Of a DNA stretch of 32,661 bases, positions 9,654-18,361 are shown piece after piece. The first letter of the stretch is position 1, and each line of letters starts with the position of its first letter. Below the pieces are notes generated by a model. That model did no database searches, was not told where the DNA came from, and worked only from the letters and a program-made list of their open reading frames with translations. Source of the DNA: Solirubrobacteraceae bacterium (lineage in GTDB: Bacteria; Actinomycetota; Thermoleophilia; Solirubrobacterales; Solirubrobacteraceae); the NCBI GenBank assembly GCA_030655275.1, contig JAURVW010000352.1, positions 1 to 32,661 of the forward strand, read 5' to 3'. A program made the position numbers and the translations under genes.

Positions 9654-10028
9654 GTGAAGGTCGATATCCACGCCAACGAGTTGCCCTCCATGGGTGACGA
9701 CGCCCGGGAGGAATTCCGAACAGAGACCGGGAAGTTCGCCAAGGAGGTCCTTCGAGAGGCGCAGCGGCTAGAAAGCTCGACACGAAGCACAGGCAACGCC
9801 GAGATCACGACTTCCCACGTCAGCGATGCTTGGCTCTTGATGCGCCGTGGCTACCGTCCACAACGCAAATCCAAGCTTCGCGTAGTCGGGATAGTGGCCA
9901 TCTATCTGCTTGCAATCGTGGCTGGGATCGCTGGAAATAATTTGAAGGAGCAGTGGGGCCAGATTCTTCTGGCTGCGTGCATCCTGTTCGCAATCGCTGT
10001 GACGGTCAGTCTGGAGTGGCCTCAATGA
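9654..10028 (+). CDS. Small membrane protein with N-terminal histone-fold-like helical segment
   Basis: GTG start; FAKEVLREAQRLESSTRSTGNAEITTSHVSDAW then two TM helices; lower GC than flanks; ATGA overlap with next gene. Confidence 0.6.
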   Translation: MKVDIHANELPSMGDDAREEFRTETGKFAKEVLREAQRLESSTRSTGNAEITTSHVSDAWLLMRRGYRPQRKSKLRVVGIVAIYLLAIVAGIAGNNLKEQWGQILLAACILFAIAVTVSLEWPQ

Positions 10029-10828
10029 GCGACGCGAAGGAACCAGCGCGCACTGATTCGGCGGACGCTGTATTGGACGCGGTGACTGCCGAGTTTCGCG
10101 AGCAAGTCACGCGTTATGCAGAGAGAGAGATCGCTCGTTCGGGACGACCCGGGCCAGTCTCTGCGGCGGACATCCTGCATGCTGCCGACGCGACCGCAGG
10201 ACTGTTTCGCTCAAGTCAAGACTCAGCTGATCGGCGCCAGCTCAAGCTGCAGTTTCTTTCAAGCGCTTATCGCTCGCTCGGAGCCTTGGCCGCAGGGCTC
10301 GGGGTCGTGGCATATGCGTTGGATCAACGGACAGAACGAGACTGGCCTCTTCTTCTGGTGGCCATCGGAGCGATGGCTTTTGCTGGGTCGACTTTCCTGA
10401 CTCTGCTGTCGCAGACGTTCCGGCTTCGTCAGGCGCGGTCCTTGGCAGTTCCGGCTTTTGCTGACTCCTCCTCAAACCTGGTCGAGCAGAACGGATTGTT
10501 CCTCGCAAGCTGGGGACAGCTCGAGTCTGCGATCAGAGACGTGGTGGGTCTGTTGGCCGGCGAGTCGCATGTGATGGCGTCTCCACGACAGCTACGCGGA
10601 ATCCTGATCGACTTCGGAGTCTTCTCCCAAAACGATGCCGAGGTCTTTACAGATCTCCTCCGGCAGCGCAACAGCGTGGCTCACGGAACCGCCGACCTCG
10701 ATCGCGAAGCCCTTCGTCAAGCCTTCGAACAGATCCAGAAACTGCGGAGCAAACTTCAAGATCCAGAGGAAATTTTGCGGCGTGCACGAAACGTCCCCAG
10801 GGTCGACGCACGACCCGGGATCGATTGA
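10025..10828 (+). CDS. Membrane protein: histone-fold-like N-terminus, two TM helices, C-terminal HEPN-like domain
   Basis: FREQVTRYAEREIARSGRPGPVSAADILHAADA; TM hairpin; ...DLLRQRNSVAHG (RxxxxH) helical C-terminus. Confidence 0.6.
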   Translation: MSDAKEPARTDSADAVLDAVTAEFREQVTRYAEREIARSGRPGPVSAADILHAADATAGLFRSSQDSADRRQLKLQFLSSAYRSLGALAAGLGVVAYALDQRTERDWPLLLVAIGAMAFAGSTFLTLLSQTFRLRQARSLAVPAFADSSSNLVEQNGLFLASWGQLESAIRDVVGLLAGESHVMASPRQLRGILIDFGVFSQNDAEVFTDLLRQRNSVAHGTADLDREALRQAFEQIQKLRSKLQDPEEILRRARNVPRVDARPGID

Positions 10829-10907
10829 ACTTCCGCGAAGCCGCTCCACACCTGCTCTTCGAGGCAGTTGTAACTGAGACGGCCCTCGTCTGAACCGGTC
10901 GGTCTGA

Positions 10908-10923
10908 CCCGCCAAGTGGCGGG
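10908..10923. promoter_or_regulatory. Dyad CCCGCCA-AG-TGGCGGG
   Basis: Perfect 7-bp inverted repeat, also at 31685..31700 and 32532..32547. Confidence 0.65.
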
Positions 10924-10994
10924 GATCGGTCATGGCTCTCGGGGGTCTGCATAGGACGGCGGGACCTTGACCGGCGCTGGTCCGTCGGCGCCCC

Positions 10995-11060
10995 GCCCAA
11001 CACCCGTCGGACCTCCGCAGGCTCCGGCCCAACGCGCTTCGCCCCTTCGGGGTGTCGAGC
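10995..11060. repeat. Copy 1 of ~66-bp dispersed repeat upstream of regulator
   Basis: gcccaacacccgtcggacctccgca...tccggccc/aac...gcttcgccccttcggggtgtcgagc, matches 31963..32029. Confidence 0.9.
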
Positions 11061-11141
11061 GGCGTTCCCTCGCTGCGCTCGGCTCTGTCGGCCTGCGTCG
11101 CCGGTCTTTTCGGTCCGCGTCAAGCAGACCACCGAGAGCCG

Positions 11142-11897
11142 ATGACCGACACCCTCACCCCAACAATCAGCCGCACCCTCCCCGACGCGCTCCGCGTCCC
11201 GCTGACTGCGATCCGCATCCTGCTCCTGGCGCCGCTCGGGCCACCGGCCGACGAGATCATGCGGCACCTGCTCGCCGACGACGTGGAGGTCGTCGACGCC
11301 CCCAGCGTCGCGGCCGCCGAGGCCCGCCTGCACGGTGGCGCGCCCGCGGCGATCGTCCTCAGCGCCGAGCTGGAGCGGGGCACCGGCTACGCGGCGCTGC
11401 AGACCCTCCGCGATCGCCTCGTCGTCTCAGAGCGCTGCCCCGCGATCGCGTACGGCGACCACGCCGGTCCGCTCGACCGCCTCCGAGCGCTGCAGCGCGG
11501 GTGCGTCGACTTCCTCGCCCTCCCGGTCTTCTACCCCGAGCTCGTCGCCCGCCTGCAGCTCGCTGTTAGCCGCAACGACTCCCAGCAGACGCTCCGGGTC
11601 CTGCCCGGCGGCCTGCAGATCAACCACGCGGCCAGGTCGGTCCGCGTCGGCGACCAGGCGATCGTGCTCACCGGCATGGAGTACGGGTTGCTCAAGGCGC
11701 TGGCTCGCGAGCCCGAGCGGGTCTACGAGAAGCGCGAGCTGTTGCATGACGTGTGGGGCTACGAGACCGTCGGCCGCACCCGAACGCTCGACGCCCACGC
11801 CTGCCGCCTTCGCAGCAAGCTCCGCGAAGCTGGAGGCGAGTACGTCCAGAACGTGTGGGGCACCGGCTACCGCCTGCTGCCCGACCACGTTGTGTAA
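11142..11897 (+). CDS. OmpR/PhoB-family regulator with atypical receiver domain
   Basis: C-terminal wHTH (LTGMEYGLLKALAREPERVYEKRELLHDVWGYETVGRTRTLDAHACRLRSKLREAG...VWGTGYRL); receiver-like N-terminus lacking the usual acidic pocket. Confidence 0.8.
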   Translation: MTDTLTPTISRTLPDALRVPLTAIRILLLAPLGPPADEIMRHLLADDVEVVDAPSVAAAEARLHGGAPAAIVLSAELERGTGYAALQTLRDRLVVSERCPAIAYGDHAGPLDRLRALQRGCVDFLALPVFYPELVARLQLAVSRNDSQQTLRVLPGGLQINHAARSVRVGDQAIVLTGMEYGLLKALAREPERVYEKRELLHDVWGYETVGRTRTLDAHACRLRSKLREAGGEYVQNVWGTGYRLLPDHVV

Positions 11898-11972
11898 CGA
11901 CTCTGCAACGAAGCAGCGCCAATACGCCCCCGCGCCCCGTCAGAGGTGCCGGGGCCGCCCTACGTTCGGGGA

Positions 11973-12269
11973 ATGAGCCCGACCCTGTTCCCAGCACCGC
12001 TGCGAGAGACCCCAGCGAAGACCGCTTGCCGGATCAAACGACGCTTGCGTGATCGCTGGCCCGCGGCCGTGTTCTCGGTGCGCTCAAACCGCCACACACA
12101 GACCGTCACCGTCACCTGGCGCGGCGGACCGACCGCCGATCAAGTCGACGTCGTGACGGCGCCCCACGACCGCAGCGCCGGCATCACCCTGTGGGCATCG
12201 CCCCGCGGACACCTCAGCATCGTGGAGCCGCAGGCTCGCGTGGAACTGCGCCGCGAGCGCAACTCATGA
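11973..12269 (+). CDS. Small LPD29-like protein (large polyvalent protein-associated domain)
   Basis: IKRRLRDRWPAAVFSVRSNRHTQTVTVTWRGGPTADQVDVV resembles LPD29. Confidence 0.5.
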   Translation: MSPTLFPAPLRETPAKTACRIKRRLRDRWPAAVFSVRSNRHTQTVTVTWRGGPTADQVDVVTAPHDRSAGITLWASPRGHLSIVEPQARVELRRERNS

Positions 12270-12284
12270 ATACCAACGGTGTTC

Positions 12285-12305
12285 CTGTAGACCCACGGTT
12301 ATGAT
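12285..12305 (+). promoter_or_regulatory. Putative promoter with CTGTA element and TATGAT -10
   Basis: cctgtagacccacggtTATGATcgaaacgcgATG, -10 immediately upstream of CDS 12315. Confidence 0.5.
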
Positions 12306-12314
12306 CGAAACGCG

Positions 12315-13553
12315 ATGAAGCGACACGCTCTCACCCTCGCGCTCCCCGCCACCCTCGCCGCGGCCGCGCTCCTCCCAGCCACCGCCAACGCGGGCCTGAT
12401 GACCGTCGACCTGTGCCCCGCCAGCGGAGCTGCCCCCGCAGGCCAAAGCGGCTGGTCCACTGTAACTACAGGGGGCGCCATCTACCCCAGCGCTACGCCA
12501 GCCGCCTGGGCGGATGTCTGTTCGCGCCCGCGCGCCGGCGGTGAAACTTGGGCCGGCGCTGGCGGCGCCTTCGGCGACACCGCACTTCCAGGCAGCACTG
12601 CTTTCCTCAGGTTCACCCCACCCGCCGGCTCGAGCATCGTTCAGGTGACGGGCTTCCAGAACCTCTCCATCACCGCTGAATCCCACGCCGAAGCCGGTGT
12701 GTTCACCTCAACCGGCCGGAACATCGACCCGACGTTGCAGATCCTTCCCGGCACGGGCGACACCGCGACCTACCAGTTCAACTATGCCGCCGACAGCCTC
12801 GGCAGCGACGGCGCTGGAGGCCTGCTCTTCGGCAGTCGCTGCCCCTCGTCTCTGCCTGCAGGCGTTGACTCCTGCGGCGGCGCCGGAAGCGCGTACGCGG
12901 GCGCCAAGATCTACATGGAAAATCCGTCCCCGCCAGCCCTGAACGTCTCGGCGACGCTAGACAACAGCAACGGCATGGTGACGGTGAACTGGACCGCCAC
13001 CGATCCTCAAAGCGGAATCTCATCCGTTGGCGTCGGCATCGGGACGGCGGAACTGCCTTCGAAGGACACTACGTTTGCCTGTTCAACTCTCGGAGCCCCA
13101 ATGTGTCCGGTGACGGTGTCGGGCTCGACGACGATTGGACCGCTTCCGGCCAACGGCCCAAGGAATGTCACCCTCGGCGCTAGCGGCCCGGGAAATGGCG
13201 CGACGTGGTCTCAGAAGTTCACATGGACTCGGCCAGGCCAGGCCCCCACGCCCACGCCGGCCCCGACGACCCCTGGGCAGCCGACCCCGACGCCGGGGAC
13301 TTCCACACTGTCGCCTCAGCCGCCAAGTTCTGAGCCAAAGATCTCGATGAAGACGAAGGCCAAGAAGGGACGCAAGCTCGTCGTCAGTGGTACCGCGAGC
13401 GGTTGCAAGAAGGTCAGTCTGCGCACGCCGCGCTCCAAGCGCAGCAAGTCGGCGACGGTCCGCAAGGGCCGGTGGTCGATCACCGTGCCGCGGACGAAGG
13501 GCACCTACCGCGCGAAGTGCGGCAGCGTCTCGGCAAAGCGCACCACTCGCTGA
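12315..13553 (+). CDS. Secreted surface protein (signal peptide, beta-rich, PT-rich linker, basic C-terminus)
   Basis: MKRHALTLALPATLAAAALLPATANAG signal; TPTPAPTTPGQPTPTPG linker. Confidence 0.7.
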   Translation: MKRHALTLALPATLAAAALLPATANAGLMTVDLCPASGAAPAGQSGWSTVTTGGAIYPSATPAAWADVCSRPRAGGETWAGAGGAFGDTALPGSTAFLRFTPPAGSSIVQVTGFQNLSITAESHAEAGVFTSTGRNIDPTLQILPGTGDTATYQFNYAADSLGSDGAGGLLFGSRCPSSLPAGVDSCGGAGSAYAGAKIYMENPSPPALNVSATLDNSNGMVTVNWTATDPQSGISSVGVGIGTAELPSKDTTFACSTLGAPMCPVTVSGSTTIGPLPANGPRNVTLGASGPGNGATWSQKFTWTRPGQAPTPTPAPTTPGQPTPTPGTSTLSPQPPSSEPKISMKTKAKKGRKLVVSGTASGCKKVSLRTPRSKRSKSATVRKGRWSITVPRTKGTYRAKCGSVSAKRTTR

Positions 13554-13578
13554 GCGAGCGGCACGCCCGCCGCCGCAG

Positions 13579-14844
13579 TTAGCGGCGGCGCGGCACCTTC
13601 AACGACCAAGAACGCTCAAAGACCTGGCCGTCCTTCGTCTGCGTAACACGGACCTTCACGCGGTTGCCCCGAGGGCGGCCTGTGATCGTGCGGCGCTTGC
13701 CGGCCTTGCCGCCACGCAAGTTCGTCCAGATCGACGCGGCGCGGTTCTTGTCCGGGCTCGTGACCTGGATCTTGCCGCGCGACAGGCGCTTGATCTTCGG
13801 CCGCAGCTTGGCCCCATACCAACGGGGAGCGATCACGACTGTCAGATCGAGGTTCGGAGTCGACGGCAACGCCGCTGGCGGTGCCACGGTAGCCAGCGGG
13901 GCCGTCAAGACTGGGGCTGTGAGGCCGCGCGCGGCCGCGATCGCGCGCAGGTCCGGCACCTTGCCGCCGGGCACGGCGCGGGCCGTGGACTGGACCAACG
14001 CCAGGCACTCACGCGGGGTTAGCTCGGGCGCCAGGTCGCACGCCTGCGCGATCGCTGCGGCAACCATCACCGTGGCGCCCGACGTGCCAGCCGAGTCCAC
14101 GGTCTGCGCCCGCCCCTCGACAGGCATCGTCACGAGACAGCCGGGACCGACGAGACCCGCGGACTCCGGATCGGGATCGGCGGTGCCAGCGCATGTCTCG
14201 CCGGTCACGGTACTTACGGCGCTCACTCCAACGACGCCTTCGGCCTGAGCCGGGAATTGAGGCACGCCCGGGCGGTTGCCCACGGCGGCCACTGGCACCG
14301 CGGGAAGATCAGCTACGCGCTGCGCCACGCTGTTGCGCTCATCGCTCTGCGGAGCTTCACTCCCGAGGGCCAAGGCGATCGAGGCGAGCCTCCACCCGAC
14401 TGCTCGAGCGGCGCGATCGCAGATCAGCATCCCGCCCGCGTAGTCGGACCCGTCGAACTTGCCAGTGCCGTCGCGCATCGCCCGTACAAAGATCACCGGC
14501 ACGCCTGGAGTCGGCCCGATCATGCCCGTGCCGTCTGCGGGAGCGAAGGCCGCCTGGAGCATCCATGTGCCGTGCATCACTGGCTGCTGGGCCGCATCTA
14601 GGGCCGGGCCGGTGCTGGTCAAGCCTGAGATCGTCGTCGCTTTCACGTCCTGGCGGACATCGAGCTGCGCGGGATCAAACCCGGAGTCCACCAGGCACAC
14701 GGCGGAGCGCTGTCCAGGTGGCGTCAACGACCAGCCGCCGCTCATCGCCTGTGCTTGCAGACTTACGACTTCTTGTGCGCTCGCCGAAGGCGCCGCCGCC
14801 ATGGCGGCAATCGCGAGCGTGGCTGCTGTAGCTGCACGTTTCAT
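13579..14844 (-). CDS. Secreted subtilisin-like (S8) serine protease
   Basis: Signal MKRAATAATLAIAAMAAAPSASAQ; VDSGFDP (Asp), HGTWM (His), AVGNRPGVPQFPA (Asn region), AGTSGATVMVAAAIA (Ser); basic C-terminal tail. Confidence 0.75.
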   Translation of the reverse strand: MKRAATAATLAIAAMAAAPSASAQEVVSLQAQAMSGGWSLTPPGQRSAVCLVDSGFDPAQLDVRQDVKATTISGLTSTGPALDAAQQPVMHGTWMLQAAFAPADGTGMIGPTPGVPVIFVRAMRDGTGKFDGSDYAGGMLICDRAARAVGWRLASIALALGSEAPQSDERNSVAQRVADLPAVPVAAVGNRPGVPQFPAQAEGVVGVSAVSTVTGETCAGTADPDPESAGLVGPGCLVTMPVEGRAQTVDSAGTSGATVMVAAAIAQACDLAPELTPRECLALVQSTARAVPGGKVPDLRAIAAARGLTAPVLTAPLATVAPPAALPSTPNLDLTVVIAPRWYGAKLRPKIKRLSRGKIQVTSPDKNRAASIWTNLRGGKAGKRRTITGRPRGNRVKVRVTQTKDGQVFERSWSLKVPRRR

Positions 14845-15464
14845 CCGTCGATCTCCTTCACGCGCACAGTGTCGCCGTCTCGTGCAATCTGCAACCGGAT
14901 CACCGGTAGCCGCGGATCGCGCGTGAGAACACTCGCCGACCACTCGTCGCCTGTTGGGTGAGCCTCGAACACCTTCACGCCGTTGCTCAGCGCCGCACCT
15001 TTGACACGCTCCGTTGGGACCATCGGCGGAACACCGTCCCACACCGACCGCGGAATCACACTGGAATCGGGCGCCTTGCCGTTCACTCGGTAAAGAAGCC
15101 ACTGGCGGCCTGCACGAGCGGCCAGGGTGAGCGCATCGGCAGGCGCCGTCGAGGAGTTTGGCCTCACCGTCTGCCCGCCAAGGTCGCCAGGGAGCTTCAC
15201 GCCCTTGAGCCGATGCTCGGCGGGGTTGATGACCTTGTTCTGGGCTGATTTGATCTGCGAGTCGGTAGGTAGCGATTGTGTCCCCCCGGCGCGTTCGGCT
15301 TGGGTGAGACCCGTCGTTAGCCGCTTCACCGACTCTTTGCCCACACCCCGGTCCTGACTCTCGCCACCGCACGCCGCAAGCGAGGACGCCAAGAGCGTCA
15401 CCGAAGCGGCGAGCACCAGCGGTTTCGAGCTTTGGAATGGGCGGGACTTTGAATGCAAAGGCAT
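14841..15464 (-). CDS. Lipoprotein, translationally coupled to subtilase
   Basis: MPLHSKSRPFQSSKPLVLAASVTLLASSLAACGG lipobox; ATGA overlap with downstream protease. Confidence 0.75.
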   Translation of the reverse strand: MPLHSKSRPFQSSKPLVLAASVTLLASSLAACGGESQDRGVGKESVKRLTTGLTQAERAGGTQSLPTDSQIKSAQNKVINPAEHRLKGVKLPGDLGGQTVRPNSSTAPADALTLAARAGRQWLLYRVNGKAPDSSVIPRSVWDGVPPMVPTERVKGAALSNGVKVFEAHPTGDEWSASVLTRDPRLPVIRLQIARDGDTVRVKEIDG

Positions 15465-15467
15465 GTG

Positions 15468-15480
15468 CTGTACCCTACAG
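15468..15480. promoter_or_regulatory. Palindrome CTGTA-CCC-TACAG between divergent genes
   Basis: Between lipoprotein start (15464, -) and surface protein start (15518, +). Confidence 0.55.
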
Positions 15481-15517
15481 GGACGCACTAGCTAATGGGG
15501 GAATCTTGCGAAACCGA

Positions 15518-17884
15518 ATGACACCACTCCGAGGGCGCCGCCGCATCCAGATCGCGGCCGCGTTTACCTTGGCAGCGGCCACCGCGAGTATGGCGCCGGG
15601 GCTCGCCCATGCCGGCGCCTACGACGTACAGATCTGTCGTGGCGGCTATGGCAACGGTGGTGCTTTGACCGCGCATGGTGGCGGCGCAGCCTACGACTGG
15701 CTCTTCCGCGTCACCAACAACAACTGCGACACGGGGTGGGGTGGCTGGAATGGCATCAGTGCCTCCATCACCAACGGCGGACCGATCGAGAACGAGCCGT
15801 ACGTCCCCGTCGGCACGTCCGCGAACCTCTACGCCGCCGCTCCCGCCGGCGCCGGCATCGAGCGCATCCACGTCGACAGCGGTCGCCTCGCCAGTCACTA
15901 CGGCAACGCGACTGGCTGGAGCGCCCGCGTCATGGTTCCCTCCTCCGGTTTCTGCCGGACCGACGGCGACGGCGGCAACTGGTGTGGCCTCGGCAGGCAG
16001 CGCTCCGCTGACAACAGCGCCGAGACCGTCTGGGCCTCCCCCAGCTACCCGCAGATCACCGACGTGGACCTGGGCCCGATCACCGGCCCGGTCTCCGACA
16101 TCGCGATCGGCGTCGTGTGCAACGGCGGCAGCACCTACGCAGCCCGCCCCTGCTACCGCATGCCCTACAAGAACTCAGCGGGCGTTGCTGTCGCCTCGGG
16201 CTTCATCCGCGTCCGCGACAACACGCCACCCACCATCAGCGGCATCAGCGGCCCCGTCGCCGACGGCCAATGGCATCGCCCCGGCGACATCGCCCTCAGC
16301 GTCACCGGCTGGGACAACACCGGCATCCGCGCATTCGAGCGCTACATCGACGGCGAATACCGCGGTGAGATCGCCCAAGCCTGCGACTACAGCCAGATGA
16401 AGCCCTGCCAGGACCGCGCGATCGACACAACCGCCCCCGTCGGCGGCTACGACGGCTTCCACACCGTCGAAATGGCCGCCTACGCCGCCACCAACACCGA
16501 AGTCAACTGCTCCATCGACTGCGCAGTAACCGGCGTCAAGGTCGCCATCGACGGCACCGCACCCGGCGCGCCCGCCAGCAAGAACAACGGGCCCGCCTGG
16601 AGCAACGCCAACGCATTCAACCTCAACGCGCCGACCCCGGCCAGCGAGAACGATCCTGACGGCGACGGTCCCCAGGCCCGCTCGCCGATCACGCGCAGGA
16701 TTGCAGTCGTGTGCCCCGGGAGCTCTCCTGAGGGCTCCGCCTGCGTCACGAAGGACGTTTCGCCGGTCAACGGCAGCGGTCAGGTGGCCAGCGCCGCAGT
16801 TGCCGTTCCCGGCGAGGGTGCGTGGAACGCACGGATTCAGCTCGTCGACCAGGTCGGCAATGCGAGCGACATCAAGGCCTCAGCACCGGTTCCCGTCCGC
16901 CTCGATCAGAGCCCGCCGACCGCCGCGGTGTCGACGAGCCCCCTCACGATCAAGGTCACGACTGGTGATGCTCTTTCAGGTCCCGCCTCGATCAAGTACC
17001 GCGTCGATGGCAAGGGCGAGTGGTCGACGGTCGCCAAGGCGGCCGTCGACGTGACTGCCGAGGCTGGCCGCCGCTTCATCGAGGTGCAAGCGACTGACGC
17101 CGCCGGCAATGCGATGGCCAAGCCGCAGCGGTTCGACATCACGGTCCCGGACAGCACCGGTTCGGCCCCGCGCACGCCGCAGACGGTCGGCGGTGACTCG
17201 CAGATCACGCTCGCTGACCGCGGCGAACTCAACGGCGCGGGCGCTTCGGAGAAGGCCACGCTCACCGCGTGGTTCGTTCGCAAGTCGAGCAAGGACAAGA
17301 AGCGCGACCTAACGGTCCGAACGATCGGCGAGCGCAACACCGCGGCAATCCAAGGCACGCTCATCAACGGGGAGAACCAGCCGATCCGCAACGCGCGGAT
17401 CGACCTGCAGGCCAGCATCGCCGGAGGCCGCGTGGAGACCTCCAAGGACGTGGCACGCACCGACAACGAAGGTAACTTCGCGGCCAAGCTCAACAAGGGG
17501 CAGACTAGCCGCAAGCTCGCCGTGCGCTACGTCGAGCGCGTCAACGACGAAGTAGCGACTTCCGCCGTTGGCCTCGAGCTCGTCGTCAAGGCACGCGTGG
17601 CGCTGAGCGTCCACGCACCCAAGCGCGGCAACCGCTGGAAGCTCTCGGGCTTCGTCTCCAGCGGCTACCTGACCAAGCAGGGCGTGCAGGTCCAGCTCCA
17701 GTGGCGCTCCCCGCGCGACGGCTGGACCGACCTGCGCACGGTCCGCACCGACGCCAAGGGCCGGTTCAAGTACTTCCGGCGGATGAGCGGTCACTACCGG
17801 CTGCGCGCTCGCGTGGCCTCCACCCCGGCCTACGCCTACAAGGGCAACGTGAGCCGCACCGTGCGCGGCGGCGGGCACCGCTAA
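15518..17884 (+). CDS. Large secreted surface protein with Ig-like/carboxypeptidase-regulatory-like repeats
   Basis: Signal IQIAAAFTLAAATASMAPGLAHAGAY; repeated beta-domains; TTG 15506 with SD gggga is an alternative start. Confidence 0.7.
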   Translation: MTPLRGRRRIQIAAAFTLAAATASMAPGLAHAGAYDVQICRGGYGNGGALTAHGGGAAYDWLFRVTNNNCDTGWGGWNGISASITNGGPIENEPYVPVGTSANLYAAAPAGAGIERIHVDSGRLASHYGNATGWSARVMVPSSGFCRTDGDGGNWCGLGRQRSADNSAETVWASPSYPQITDVDLGPITGPVSDIAIGVVCNGGSTYAARPCYRMPYKNSAGVAVASGFIRVRDNTPPTISGISGPVADGQWHRPGDIALSVTGWDNTGIRAFERYIDGEYRGEIAQACDYSQMKPCQDRAIDTTAPVGGYDGFHTVEMAAYAATNTEVNCSIDCAVTGVKVAIDGTAPGAPASKNNGPAWSNANAFNLNAPTPASENDPDGDGPQARSPITRRIAVVCPGSSPEGSACVTKDVSPVNGSGQVASAAVAVPGEGAWNARIQLVDQVGNASDIKASAPVPVRLDQSPPTAAVSTSPLTIKVTTGDALSGPASIKYRVDGKGEWSTVAKAAVDVTAEAGRRFIEVQATDAAGNAMAKPQRFDITVPDSTGSAPRTPQTVGGDSQITLADRGELNGAGASEKATLTAWFVRKSSKDKKRDLTVRTIGERNTAAIQGTLINGENQPIRNARIDLQASIAGGRVETSKDVARTDNEGNFAAKLNKGQTSRKLAVRYVERVNDEVATSAVGLELVVKARVALSVHAPKRGNRWKLSGFVSSGYLTKQGVQVQLQWRSPRDGWTDLRTVRTDAKGRFKYFRRMSGHYRLRARVASTPAYAYKGNVSRTVRGGGHR

Positions 17885-17921
17885 GCGCCAGCCGGCCAAC
17901 GGCTCCCCCGGGCACTGACCA

Positions 17922-17965
17922 AAGGGCGACAGCGCGCGGCTCCCCCGCCGCGCGCTGTCGCCCTT
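17922..17965 (+). terminator. Very strong terminator hairpin, 19-bp perfect stem
   Basis: AAGGGCGACAGCGCGCGGC-tccccc-GCCGCGCGCTGTCGCCCTT after CDS ending 17884. Confidence 0.9.
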
Positions 17966-17991
17966 CCTCGTTCTTCCACCCCACACATCTG

Positions 17992-18357
17992 ATGACTGAA
18001 CTCACCACCACACTCGCCTCCGAAGAAGTTCCACGCGCTCTGCGCGCCGTTCTTCACTCCACGCAGAAGGCGCGGCTGCTGTGCTTGCTGGAACAGGGCG
18101 CCGCGACGAGCAAAGACCTCGCGGCCGCGCTGGATCCCCAAATTCAAGCCAACAGCGTCAACAGCCACCTGCGAGAGCTGCAGACACTCGGATGGGTCGA
18201 CGTTCAGGCCGTTACCCAGAACCGGGGAGGCTTCTCTCGCATTTGGGCGCTCACCACCCCCGACGTGTCGTGGTCGAGTTTTCTGGCTGCTGTGCTCGAC
18301 GCCGCCCCCCAACCTGCTGAGCCGGTCGCCGGTCAGGCGACGCCTCTGGCATCGTGA
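17992..18357 (+). CDS. ArsR-like winged-helix regulator
   Basis: LRAVLHSTQKARLLCLLEQGAATSKDLAAALD...NSVNSHLRELQTLGWVDVQAVTQNRGGFSRIWAL; paralogue of 22951..23325. Confidence 0.65.
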   Translation: MTELTTTLASEEVPRALRAVLHSTQKARLLCLLEQGAATSKDLAAALDPQIQANSVNSHLRELQTLGWVDVQAVTQNRGGFSRIWALTTPDVSWSSFLAAVLDAAPQPAEPVAGQATPLAS

Positions 18358-18361
18358 ACGC

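Noticed and set aside
12460-12471. CTGTAACTACAG palindrome
   Set aside because: Inside CDS 12315 encoding STVTTGG; probably chance, not counted as a promoter site.
13579-15372. 597-aa N-terminal extension of the subtilase
   Set aside because: True start is ATG at 14844 with a signal peptide; the extension is the overlapping frame of the lipoprotein gene.
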